Of a DNA stretch of 64,000 nt, positions 48,400 to 58,779 are shown piece after piece. Position numbers and translations under genes: made by a program. Within the stretch, counting starts at the first letter, position 1. Each line of letters opens with the position of its first letter. A model generated the notes under the pieces. That model was not told where the DNA came from. It saw nothing but the letters and a program-made list of their open reading frames with translations, and searched no databases. The stretch comes from Liolophura sinensis (lineage: Eukaryota > Mollusca > Polyplacophora > Chitonida > Chitonidae), in assembly GCF_032854445.1 (NCBI RefSeq), contig NC_088298.1:15179504-15243503 (forward strand), read 5' to 3'.

Positions 48400-51300
48400 C
48401 TGGATGGGTGGGTGGGGCAGATGACAAAGAATAGAACACTTACATTAGCCACAAATACATGCCGATGCCTCTACACACCTACAGTGTACATGTATGGGTC
48501 ACTGCAGCCCAAGAATAAAAAAATAACATTACAGAAAAAGGCAAATCAAACTTGAAGGGGATGTGAGCATTGCCTGATAATTCTGAAAACTACATGTGTA
48601 TACATGTAGAGCATCGCTAAGAATGCACCTACCTTTACTCATTCATCAAGATTTAATATTTTAATTTAAATGCATTAAAATTTTACAGGTGGCTGTTTAT
48701 TCTTATATCATATCACCTTTCTTCCTACGGGTAAAATTTTGTGAATGTTATTTAAATAATCTTTACTTTTTAGTAACGTGACGTTCGTGTATTACGACAT
48801 CAAAATCTGTTAATTGCAAAGAGATGGGAAAATCTTCTTGCGATGTGCGTCTCTTAAATGAATTTAAATAATTAAATGAAAGTATCACATGCTGATTTCA
48901 GCTGTCTATCAGATGAACAATACATGTATATGCACTTGACTTTTAGCTTCCATAATCTCCCAAAGTTTGTAGATGTAGTACAGAGATGTTTAATTAGGCA
49001 GCTACTGATGAGTGACACTCCCAAGACGGGAGACACACAGTAGGGAGGGGCAAGAGGTTCCGGCTTCCCTGTGGCCCACTGGAGCCCTCAATCAACACCC
49101 TTGGGGAGTGGGGAGAGGGGAGGGGGGGGGGGGGGAATATGGCTATGACTGAGGGGGTTTTGACATTGGGATTCAACAACAGCATTAATGCCACCATTAA
49201 GTGGGTAGGGGGCAATTGATTGGGGGGTGGGGGGTGGTGAGTGGGGGGTCTTACAGGATAGGTGGTGTAATAGCCAACCTACATGTAAACACTACACTAA
49301 CCCACAAGTAACACTGAGTGGTTTGATCAGGTGAACTGAAGTAAGGTTTTGGCTTTTATTTCAGACTACTGCATTTAAGAGAAGTACACATACATCGGTT
49401 TCTACATGTACAGCCACATGTGAAAGGGGGGAAACAGCTTTCTGGCCCTACCAGTAAGTCTCTGAAAACACTGTAAATTGGTTAACAACATGCAGATTTC
49501 AGATTTAAGGCAAAGCTCTCAGTAATCTGGAATTAAATGCCTTTGTCATACCATTAAGTGCATAATGCTCTTTGTTGGTTGCAGGGGTGGTAGCAGTGGG
49601 TGGGGGGGGGGTTGGGGGGAGTGTGTAATACTTGGTGTGGCAGGAGGGAGGAGAGTTATGAAAGTACACCTTAGTTGTTAAGTGGACATGTGTACAACAC
49701 ATTGTATTGGGGGTAAGGTAGTGAGAACACCTGGGTGGAGAACCCCAGTATGGCACCTTGGAAGTGACATTTTAATCTTGAGGCAGTTTTCAAAACAGCA
49801 GGTTGAAGTCAGCAAAAAAACAGGAATTAAAATGCAATGATTTAACGTTGCATCTAGTTTGCAACAAACAAGTTGCACGTGCAGTCTAATAATGTATATA
49901 TACATACATGTATTTATCCAACATTCATTCAAATTTAGACCAAATTATGGGACATAATACACACCTGTATATTATCACACCGTAGACTATGCTGTAACAT
50001 GTATGGTTAAATACGGGGTTTCAACTGTCTCAACTTTGCAACTGTCTCAACAAAAGTGTCTATTAATTTACAAATGGGGCATTGTTAACTAGCATTCACA
50101 CTGACAAGCTGTGATCTACAACTATTTTGTTCTTCCCAGGTACTAACGAGTTAGCTGCTAACACAGGTAAACAATGTTGATATCAGTTAATTCTAATTAA
50201 CTGGTGTGATAACCCCGAAACTGGTGATATACCGCATAACTGTGCTCATAATCAGCCACATAACATGCTTGTGATGTTGTGTTAAAAAACCCCTTTCCCC
50301 TCCCCACCCCCTACATGAGAAGGTCAGGAAATAACCACTAGAGCTAAGAGGAAGTGGTTCACCGTGAACAACACTGATAGTGTGAATAAAATATGGCATA
50401 TCTTTCCAAACATGGCCGGGTTGTTATTGGCGGAAATAATACGAGTCTCTATTAATACAAAGCTAGGAAGTTAATTTGACTTGGGAAGTCAATTTTAATT
50501 TAGTATCTACTAATATACTGTACCAGTACACATAGCTCAACTAAAGTTTGGCCTGTAAAATTGAACTCTGATCACATAAAGGCCTTTAAAAGACATTTTT
50601 GAAGCCCACTCTTAATTAAATTCTTCTAATAAGCAATAAATCAAACTTCATGAAAAAAATTCTTCATTTGCATTTTCAGGTGTATGAACCAATCAGAATG
50701 AAGTAAAATGTGTCACTTGCAACGCAGTACTCTAATTGCCCTGACCTATATAAAAAAAAAAAAAAAAACTTCACCCCATGAATAAGTTGGTCAGCTTCCT
50801 TTTATTGTTCTATTGTTCTTGGAAAGATGGGTGAGGTTAGGTAAGTTTGGGAGGCAGGATAATATCCCACTGGGAATATGTTAAGATTCAGCACCAAAAG
50901 TAGCATTTTGTCACATGTATTTGCCTCTTTTTTCAGTCGTTTACCGTAATTAACACTGCAAATGGTCAACAGGTAATCCTATTTAAATTGGGGTCAAATT
51001 ATGCGAGTCCAGGAACAGTTCACAGTGTACATTTTAATGTTTAAACAGCGCAATGTGATCCCTCAAATTCTTGGGGAGAGAGGGGAAATCTCATCTCAAT
51101 TGCAAGTATCAGAGACATTGCGGTCAGTGGCCTTGGGAATCTGGGGCAGAAAATAAGCTAATTATAGAAATCACCAATCATCAATGTTTATTCTTTTTTA
51201 ATCAATCAATACCATGCCAGCCAAGTCATAACAAAAAAAAAAAAGAGGCATTCCATGTTCATTGTAAAAGGTCCCCTACAGCTGCTCAACCAAAAAGCAT

Positions 51301-51467
51301 GTGAATTCCTTGATGGTAGTTACTGCAATAATGTATGTTGCATAATGTTTGTGCATACTGATAAAGCAATAGTTAGTGTAGATTATATTTGGACTTCATA
51401 TGATAACAGATATTCTCTGAGTCAGTTAAATGAACAGCTTACTGACAACACATCCTCAATTCTCGAC
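48400..51467. other. Non-coding stretch with G-rich tracts
   Basis: G-runs at about 49083-49136, 49219-49248 and 49599-49622 are quadruplex-prone on the plus strand. A-runs lie near 50752-50768. No supported exon. Confidence 0.5.
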
Positions 51468-51632
51468 GGTCGTGAGTGGGAAGGTCCCCACAGCAACCTG
51501 CGGATGGTCGTGGGTTCACCCCCGGGCTGTGCGCGGTTTCCTCCCACCATAATGCTGGCTGCTGTCGTGTAAGTGAAATATTCTTGAGTACGGCATGAAA
51601 CACCAATGAAATAAATAAATAAATAAATAAAT
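51468..51632 (+). mobile_element. SINE family A, 5'-truncated
   Basis: From GGTCGTGAGTGGGAAGGTCC to the (AAAT)n tail AAATAAATAAATAAATAAAT. Confidence 0.93.
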
Positions 51633-51880
51633 CAATTCTTCAGAAGAAATTCTGACCTGTATACATAATGATACCCTGGATCATTAGGGTAAGTAAAAAT
51701 GCACTGTCAGAAGGATATAAAGGCTATAAAAAAATATATATATTTTGGATGCCGACGCTTAAAATTTTCTGATAAGAAATTCTTCAGACTTTAGAAAAAA
51801 AAAAATTCAGTGGCTCTTTAAGGTGAAAGGATCAACCAGAATCAAGCAAATTGCATCACCTAAAAAGTACTAAACTGTAG
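51633..51880. other. Non-coding stretch, nothing recognised
   Basis: Short spacer between the SINE and the 45-bp minisatellite. Confidence 0.5.
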
Positions 51881-52371
51881 GCGAAATATGGCATACACCT
51901 CTGGTATCAGCAGTGACTTCCTCAGGTGAAATATGGCACACGCATCTGGCATCAGCAGTGACTTCCTCAGGTGAAATATGGCATACGCATCTGGCATCAG
52001 CAGTTACTTCCTCAGGTGAAATATGGCATACGCATCTGGCATCAGCAGTGACTTCCTCAGGTGAAATATGGCATACGCATCTGGCATCAGCAGTGACTTC
52101 CTCAGGTGAAATATGGCATACGCATCTGGCATCAGCAGTGACTTCCTCAGGTGAAATATGGCATACGCATCTGGCATCAGCAGTGACTTCCTCAGGTGAA
52201 ATATGGCATACACATCTGGCATCAGCTGTGACTTCCTCAGGTGAAATATGGCATACACATCTGGTATCAGCAGTGACTTCCTCAGGTGAAATATGGCATA
52301 CGCATCTGGCATCAGCAGTGACTTTCTCAGGTGAAATATGGCATACACATCTGGTATCAGCAGTAACTTCC
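51881..52371. repeat. 45-bp minisatellite, about 11 units
   Basis: Unit ATCTGGCATCAGCAGTGACT TCCTCAGGTGAAATATGGCA TACGC, highly homogeneous. Because 45 is a multiple of 3, one frame on each strand is open throughout: a 15-residue cycle on the plus strand (ASAVTSSGEIWHTHL) and another on the minus (EEVTADARCVCHISP). Differences between units include both silent and replacement changes. There is no start context or non-repeat domain, so it is called as repeat rather than gene. Confidence 0.96.
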
Positions 52372-52844
52372 AAACACTTTCTACGTGTATATTGGATAAT
52401 CACCAATGTCTGGTCTGGAAGTTATCTTGCAATGACTGAGGCATTTACTAGCACTTTCGTTGGAGAGGAAGGACCAGGATCTGAACTCTGAATCATCAAC
52501 TCTGCTACCAATGTCCAGCAATCTACCAGATGGATTTACATTCACACGGGACGTCATAATTGTCCCATCACATAGATAAATTCCCTCTACTCTACAGTGT
52601 AGAACAATTCTGGCATAACCTTGCAATTAAACAGCAGCACAAGTATCATCATGTGACATATTATCTCGGTTTAAATTGCCAAATTTTAGAGATCCTTTTA
52701 CCCCCCCCCCTCCCCCCCCCCCCAGTGTGTATAGCGCTGTTTGTTTTCTAATGCATTACACATTACATACATCTATGGTTATAAGCAAGGGGATGTAACA
52801 GTACAGTACTCCTAACTTCAAAGCCCTTGTGTATGTCAAGCATA
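52372..52844. other. Non-coding stretch with an ambiguous minus-strand frame
   Basis: The minus strand is open at 52381-52626 with protein-like composition (VNVNPSGRLLDIGSRVDD..), but the same stretch holds AGAGTTCAGATCC, a box-B-like motif, so it may be a decayed tRNA-derived SINE. A C-rich run lies at 52699-52724. Confidence 0.4.
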
Positions 52845-52955
52845 CATCTATATGACACATACAGTACACCATCTATATGACACGTACAGTACACCATCTA
52901 TATGACACGTACAGTACACCATCTATATGACACGTACAGTACACCATCTATACCT
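52845..52955. repeat. 25-bp tandem repeat, 4.4 units
   Basis: Unit CATCTATATGACACGTACAGTACAC at 52845, 52870, 52895, 52920 and a partial fifth. Confidence 0.96.
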
Positions 52956-53669
52956 AATACATGTTATCCAAATGTACACAACTGTACATACTTGTAATAA
53001 TTGATAAATAATTGATATAATTTTATATACTGTACATGTACAGGTATGCTTGCCAGCTATTTATCACTTGCTTTTTGTCTGGGTTTTTTTTTTTTTTAGC
53101 TTCCAGTTCATTTATGGCTGTTTCTGCGGATTAAAGCACATTATAATATCAGCATTGTAACTGAGTTACCATGTTCCTAATGGCTGCCAATCCAATACAG
53201 AGTACAACAGTCCGAGTAGATGAAGCCTCAATGCCAGACTGCTCTGTCCTAATCAATCACACATACATGTATGAAATACCGTTGTAATACATCCACAAAT
53301 GTCATTTATTTATTATTTACGCCACTTGCATTGAAATATGCATCTCCGCTCTTTGAAGCCGTGCCTACCCGCCCTAGACAGCAAGGATGTTTGGTAATCC
53401 CATGTGACAGCCAGAGGGGCTACACAAGAAGATGGCACATGTACAAAACAGAGATTTCCCTGTCTGTACAGGAACGTTCAAAGCTCGGGGAAAAAAATAT
53501 ATAAATAATAAATAATAACATGTCTGACAAACTGACATTTTGGCTTTTGATTTTTGAACTGCTTTTTTTTTCTACTTTATTAACAAATACATATATGTAA
53601 AAGTAAAGAATGTGCAGGTAAGACAAATTGACATTTTGGCGTTCGACCGTTGTACTAAGACTTTACACT
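52956..53669. other. Non-coding stretch, nothing recognised
   Basis: A 77-codon ATG frame at 53271-53504 has no supporting splice sites. AAATTGACATTTTGGC repeats at about 53530 and 53625. Confidence 0.4.
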
Positions 53670-53971
53670 TTATTTAGAACCTGAAAAATGTGCAGGTTCA
53701 AATCCAACCTTGGACAGGGAATATAGTAGATTTCCTCAAGCACTCTGACTTTTTTTATGAGGTTTATGGGGTCTTGGTGACAGGAGAGGCATGTGTGATT
53801 GTTCGCACAATCAAACATTCGCAAAGACCACCTGTCTTCCACCAACATGGTAAAAGTTTGTCAGTAACTTGCCAAAGGTCTTGGGGCTTAGTCCGAACAC
53901 TCTGGTTACAAAAAACTGACTGCTCTATGGCACAAATGAAAGATTTCTGAGTATAGCAATAAATAAATACA
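53670..53971 (+). mobile_element. Diverged SINE related to family A
   Basis: Box-B-like GCAGGTTCAAATCCAAC at about 53692, then body traces GTTTGTCAGTAACTTGCC and CTTGGGGCTTAGTCCG, and a 3' end ATTTCTGAGTATAGCAATAA ATAAATA. The layout matches family A but the sequence is distant, so it is likely a sister family or an old copy. Confidence 0.6.
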
Positions 53972-54531
53972 AAAAAAAACCTAAGGATAGGGGCCTATGT
54001 AAATAAGAACACAGAAATAGAATAGAAGATGTACAGTTAGTTATCCATGACGTAGTGATCAAATAACCATGAACTGTAATGGATATTCCCATCATTATGG
54101 AGTCTAGATTACGAAATAATAACCAGCTATATAACAAGAAAATATGTTGTTCAACTGCCTGCTGTAATCAAATGATTTTATTTCAGTCTGAAAGTTCAAC
54201 AAAGCACTGGTGGGTAGGGCAGATTCAATACCCCTACTGAGTTATGCCTAACAGCGTGTGTTCAGTCACAACTCTGCAGTTCTGGACAACGCTAAAGGCA
54301 TGCCAGTGTAAATAGAAGGAAAATGCCGAAGACGTGAGGTTTTAGCGAGTAAAGGACGACAAACGAACAAAAACATTTCAACAAAAGCGGGTGTATGCGA
54401 CATGCTGCAATGTTCGTATTTGTCATACACAGTCTGCCTTTTCATAAGGCAGGAGGGGACAAAAATAAGATCGACGAAGAGGAACACAAAAAAAAGAAAC
54501 TAAAATAGTTTTAAAGCCTACGGGAATGCGA
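53972..54531. other. Non-coding stretch, probably intron 1 of the minus-strand gene
   Basis: No repeat or RNA gene recognised. Confidence 0.4.
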
Positions 54532-54609
54532 GTACGGTGATCGGAGAACGAATTTCCGGCCGACAGAGAGCTCTGTCCCGGGCGTGAGTTGTCCGATCGC
54601 ACACCGTAC
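54532..54609. other. Long stem-loop with inner hairpin
   Basis: Outer arms GTACGGTGATCGGA (54532-54545) and TCCGATCGCACACCGTAC (54592-54609) pair with a 4-base bulge. Inside, GACAGAG/CTCTGTC forms a tight second hairpin around 54562-54577. The surrounding 54500-54720 is CpG-rich for this window. Function unknown; an intronic element of the minus-strand gene is possible. Confidence 0.6.
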
Positions 54610-54868
54610 CCTCTTATCCTGGACTCATCGAAAGAATTCGATCAGCTTGGCGCTAAAAAGCATTCACAACTGTCTTCGATCGACTCTTCGACGTGCCATG
54701 GGCATTTCTGACCTCATTTCCTGAGAGAATTGTAATATCCAGGTCGAAAAAAGGAATAATGACACGGCGTAGTTAAAGGCATACATGTGTACACGAGTCG
54801 AAGAGGGAAACTACAACAAAACTTCAAGATCTTCAACGGCCCCCGACAACAAGAGATCAAACTTTTAC

Positions 54869-54975
54869 CTACCTCTATCCACTACTCCCGTTGACGTATC
54901 GTTGATAGTAAAATTACACACGGCTAAAGAAATCCAAGAGGAGAGCAGCAAAATGGTAAATATCCCCAGCTTCAT
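54869..54975 (-). CDS. First coding exon of a secreted or membrane protein gene
   Basis: Read on the minus strand, GCCACCATGA is an excellent animal start context, with the ATG at 54975-54973. The frame begins MKLGIFTILLLSSWISLAVC: a lysine, then a hydrophobic core and small residues near a likely cleavage site at about residues 18-20, a typical signal peptide. Two N-glycosylation sequons follow at once (NFT at 21-23, NDT at 25-27). Two overlapping donors are possible: AGAG/GTAGGT ends the exon at 54873 (phase 1), and GTAG/GTAAAA ends it at 54869 (phase 2). Promoter motifs lie 100-165 bp upstream. The mature protein therefore starts outside the cell or in the secretory lumen. The family cannot be told from 34 codons. 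The rest of the gene should lie at lower coordinates; see the candidate at 48288. Confidence 0.7.
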
Positions 54976-55078
54976 GGTGGCTAAATTCCAACGGTAGATA
55001 CTCAAGTCAAGTTCCAACCATGTTGGAAGAGTGGACTGAAAACACTGACATACTTTCGGTGAATGCTTATGGCGCCTT

Positions 55079-55139
55079 CCAAATATGGTCAGGCGGAACC
55101 GACGTCACGCTCATAAATATGCATAAGGTCGGTCCGCCT
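55079..55139 (-). promoter_or_regulatory. Core promoter: CArG box, CRE-like site, TATA-like element
   Basis: In minus-strand order: TATTTATG (55119-55112) within ATGCATATTTATG; GTGACGTC (55108-55101), a CRE-like site; and CCATATTTGG (55088-55079), a perfect serum-response CArG box followed by GGAAG. AGGCGGAACCGAC (55091-55103) and GTCGGTCCGCCT (55128-55139) form an inverted repeat that encloses the TATA and CRE. With initiation about 30 bp after the TATA-like element, the 5' UTR would be about 105 nt. Response to SRF/CREB-type factors is inferred from motifs. Confidence 0.55.
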
Positions 55140-55569
55140 AAGCGATGAATCTTTGCCCCGAGCGTATATTTTTTACCACGAAATAATAATTAGGTTTGGT
55201 GATAACAATACTAATATCTCAGGAAAATCAAATTATCTCTGGGATTCCAAATATTATTACTTCTTGCGCAAAAACATACAAATAAAATAGCTGTCATTCT
55301 GATACAAGCATACGTAATTAAAATACAGTATTACTGAACTACGTCAGAAATACCGTCACACCTGGGAAGCCATATTTAATGATTTCCGACTTACCCTGCT
55401 TTAAAGAGTACTTTATGCTCGTAATGAAAAGCTACCTGTGTTTAATACGGCATGATTATGATACGCGAAATTATGGTTCAGGAACACGACCTCAGGTAAA
55501 GAAAAAAAAAAAGAAAATAATTTTAAAAAAATAATAATAAACCTCGAAGACCTTTTAAAGTATGAACAG
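55140..55569. other. Upstream flank, nothing recognised
   Basis: AT-rich with an A-run near 55500. No further motif cluster noticed. Confidence 0.4.
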
Positions 55570-55735
55570 CAGACAACACAGGCCAAAAGCATATGGCCAG
55601 TGTGGTCACGGGCTCGAATCCAGCTCTCACCAGCACATACGGATTTACAAGATCTGCACCGTATCCCCAACATCAACTAAAACCTGACCTTGTTTTGCGT
55701 AAAACGTCGATTTCAAATAAATAAATTAAATATCA
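55570..55735 (+). mobile_element. tRNA-related SINE fragment, another family
   Basis: GGGCTCGAATCCAGCTC is box-B-like. The 3' end TTTTGCGTAAAACGTCGATT TCAAATAAATAAATTAAAT resembles the family A tail, but the body between them differs. Confidence 0.5.
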
Positions 55736-55985
55736 TCGCTGAATAAAAGAAATAAATAAAGCCTTTGTGAAAATCAATGTACCTAGTAGCAAGACATCAT
55801 GAACGATCTAATGTAGGGTCACTGTAGAACTCAGATACTGTTTTTACTAATAGTTATATTAGCATTGCTAAAATGAATACCTTGTTTCTAAATATAGATA
55901 TATTATCGCGCCGAATGTAGATTAAGAAAAACAAATCGACCCTTGTATACATACTGGCCAGGCGATACATGTTAATTGACCACTT

Positions 55986-56490
55986 AAGAAAAATAGAATT
56001 GGTTGCATGCATTTATTCTACCAAAAGAATTCAGAGAAGAAAATGAAATGAGCATGTGTTCTTATACACGATATATTGCTTTCTGAGTAATAATTACGAT
56101 CTGGGCTCATTTTGATATCCTACAGATATGGGTTCAAACGGGGACACTGCATGAAACAAAATTGGCCTATATTTTTCATGTCATCCCAGACATGGATACA
56201 TTTTCAAGAGGAGTAGGTCGTGGAAGGCGGATAGGGTGCGTTGTGTTCGCCTGGTACCGAAGATGCACCCATCACTGTGGTACTGTGATATACCCCAAAT
56301 GACACTTTTCAAGCAAATGGGGATTTGTTGTAACTGGGACTACCAATGTCACTTTAAATCCCGAAACTTGTAACAGTATGACTTATAATGTTACGATAAT
56401 GACTCCTGTAATAACGTATTGAAAGAAAAATAGAATTGGTTGCATGCATTTATTCTACCAAAAGAATTCAGAGAAGAAAATGAAATGAGC
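55986..56490 (+). repeat. 68-bp perfect direct repeats flanking a 369-bp segment
   Basis: 55986-56053 and 56423-56490 are identical over 68 bp (from AAGAAAAATAGAATTGG to AAAATGAAATGAGC). The intervening segment has no visible terminal inverted repeat or coding capacity. Either a recent 437-bp tandem duplication that kept one interior, or a small element flanked by short direct repeats. Confidence 0.9.
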
Positions 56491-56746
56491 GAAAAGTTTT
56501 AAATATATACTCTATGTGATCAGCGAGATGTTTAGCGCTCTATAAAGATCAAGTTGACTTATTTTATCGCATTAGGAATGACATGGTTCAGACGATAAAC
56601 AAGTGGATAAACAAAGCACGACAAAACGAACATGACAAGTTTATGGTTTATCATTCGTTTATCGTTAGGCCCGCGTTTATATACACGTATTAAAGGAACA
56701 CACAGGAGAGCTATCCTCACTATGCTATGTATAGGCCGCCCATTAT

Positions 56747-56912
56747 GCAAATATGTATGCAAATTGCATCGTTGCTTATTACAATATATACTATGCTATG
56801 TGCCCAGGCTTTTCCGGTACCATGAGGATGGACAACTGATTTTGCATATATATATGGTGACCATCTGTCCGTAACCAGTGTTGAGTAATCTTCCTTAGCG
56901 ATGCGCATGCGT
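56747..56912 (+). promoter_or_regulatory. Paired octamers and NRF-1-type palindrome
   Basis: Two POU octamers ATGCAAAT lie in tandem 12 bp apart at about 56745-56764. TGCGCATGCGT, a near-perfect NRF-1 palindrome, is at 56902-56912. The pair lies 165-330 bp before the ATG at 57078 and may mark a promoter. Confidence 0.35.
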
Positions 56913-57077
56913 GTAGATGAGCAATAACAATTGCTTCCTGACATACTGAGGTAAATCCATGCATCCCACCAGATAATTTGGCGTGCAGTTCTCGCGTTGT
57001 ACAACTTGATTAACTTAACGATAATTTTGACCTCACATCGACATTTCAAAATATGTGGTTTGGAAATATGGTGTGTG

Positions 57078-57196
57078 ATGTTATTTACTGTTTTAGCCAT
57101 CCTGATTGTTATATACACTAATACACCAAAAGCGAATAGGCCGCCAATCCAAACCGATTACACTGATCCCTATGTAAAGGTGATGACATTAACCAG
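57078..57196 (+). CDS. Candidate first exon with N-terminal membrane or signal segment
   Basis: The frame from ATG 57078 starts MLFTVLAILIVIYTNTPKA, a hydrophobic stretch fitting a signal anchor or signal peptide, then polar sequence. Donors are AAG/GTGATG (exon end 57179, phase 0) and CAG/GTAACC (exon end 57196, phase 2). The frame is open upstream to 56955 but without an in-frame ATG. Another ATG (57052) out of frame precedes it. A type II Golgi enzyme or secreted protein would fit; unrecognised. It would be divergent from the gene at 54975, about 2.1 kb apart. Confidence 0.25.
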
Positions 57197-58190
57197 GTAA
57201 CCGTGTAGTTCGGACTAAGCGGCTTAACTGTGGTCAATAACTAGCCACTAAGAACGATCCCTGTGGGCAACGTTCACATGAGCAGTGAAACAATTGCACC
57301 CAACCGCTATCCCTCTTTCCGGCCTCGCCATTGCAGGCTCCAAATAACTTTGAACTATCACCCCAATATAATATAATTTGGGGGGGGGGGGGCGCCCAGG
57401 GTAAACCCTCCACCTTGTGTGCGTTACTGACGTGCTATCTCATGAGTGACGCACAATCTTGAATGCTGTATTGGTGGAAGATAAGTGGAAGATCAAAGAA
57501 CTTATATGTATAAAACTGCGCAAATTTCACCGCTTATTGTCATCATGCAAGATCTCTCCAACACTGAAGAACAGTTCAGCAGCTCATGACTATAAACAGA
57601 AGTTTTGTTACACTGGCGCACAAGTCTAGAAGCGTTTTCAGTTGTAGGCCCCTATACCAAAAACATTTTCACCAGTAAGGTCGCATGCTACTTTGAATCT
57701 GGTACCCTAAATATAGTCCCAATCTGGCCTATGAGTTCACACGTTTTTCTTCACGCATGCCCGGGTTTCTGTACACCAACAAACATATAATTATATCATT
57801 ACGTAAGAGAAATATTATTGAGTGCATGGAATAATAAACAAGTTAACCAGCGCAAATCGAGCGGGACCTGTTCGGTCATGGTTGACTAAAACTGCACTGT
57901 TACCCAAACACTTCCAAAGAAAGTATGTTGATTCAATTCCAGACGAAAACAGGAAGTTTGGCAAGATTCCCCTACTTGCTTCCCTGGTGGCAATAAATGA
58001 TCGACAGCGCTTATATAGCACGGTTTAGCAAGGGTCTGATTAGGAAGGTGTATACCTACTGTGTTTGAGTTTTGTGAGCTTGATCTTACACGATGCTTCC
58101 AATACCGTTGCATACATATACATGTGCGCATAGAACTCTTTCAGTCAGTCAATCACTTAATCAAGCAATCAATCAGTGCATTTTTCGATT
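57197..58190. other. Mostly non-coding stretch
   Basis: G13 run at 57379-57392. A protein-like frame at 57822-58028 (plus) contains GATTCAATTCC, a box-B-like word, so it may be a decayed SINE. A good donor CACCA/GTAAGG lies at 57674 but no acceptor stands out. Confidence 0.4.
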
Positions 58191-58194
58191 TGCC

Positions 58195-58491
58195 TATATA
58201 AGACTCAAGCAATATGCCATGATCACGTGACAGGGGTGTGTGCATGTAAGACATATAAACATGCGCAAGAGCACGTGTGGTTATAAGACGTCTAAGTGTA
58301 TGAGTTACCTCCATGTAGGTGCTGTATATGGTAATTGTGTAGGCGAAATACAGGCGGAAATGTACAAGCTTTTAAATGAAAGAGGTTTTAGATATTGGAC
58401 GGATGGTTTTTTTGAACCGGAATAATAACACACACTCCAAAACACGTGGCTTGCGTTTTTAAAAATGTAAACTCCTACACTAAAAAATAAA
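58195..58491 (+). CDS. Candidate single-exon mini-gene, 54 codons
   Basis: TATATAAG (58195-58202) lies 60 bp before ATG 58261 (context AAACATGC), with an E-box CACGTG between them (about 58224). The frame encodes 54 residues (MRKSTCGYKTSKCMSYLHVG...) ending FEPE and two TAA stops at 58423-58428. AATAAA follows at 58486-58491. All signals of a small transcription unit occur in order within 300 bp. The product has three cysteines, no signal peptide and no recognised family. Alternatively, the C-terminal half is a terminal exon of the gene starting at 57078. Confidence 0.28.
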
Positions 58492-58526
58492 CACGTAAAT
58501 TAGCCTTAGGATGAGCACGTGTAATT

Positions 58527-58779
58527 TCCACTTGAAAATTCCATTTCTAAGTCTAAGTGGCTCTTTACTGGTGAGCAGCAACGGTTTAAACCAATGTGTC
58601 TTTTCAGCTTACATATTGTTTATTGTTAATGGGTTAGGTATATACTTTACCTATAATAAATATAAGTATACCTCACCTACCTGTGTATAATTTCTACTTA
58701 AAAATTCCATTAAGTCTAAGTGGCTCTTTACTGGTGAGCAGCAACGGTTTAAACCAATGTGTCTTTTCAGCTTACAAGT
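58527..58779. repeat. About 90-bp duplicated segment
   Basis: AAGTCTAAGTGGCTCTTTAC TGGTGAGCAGCAACGG.. to ..GTGTCTTTTCAGCTTACA occurs at about 58527-58612 and 58685-58777, with a spacing of about 160 bp. The second copy ends exactly at a SINE family B insertion. Confidence 0.92.

Noticed and set aside
51913-52491. 192-codon open frame
   Set aside because: It is the 45-bp minisatellite plus a short unique tail; no start context or splice signals, and the minus strand is also open.
56955-57077. Upstream extension of the frame at 57078
   Set aside because: Open but without an in-frame ATG; a TTG at 56997 is not a credible animal start.
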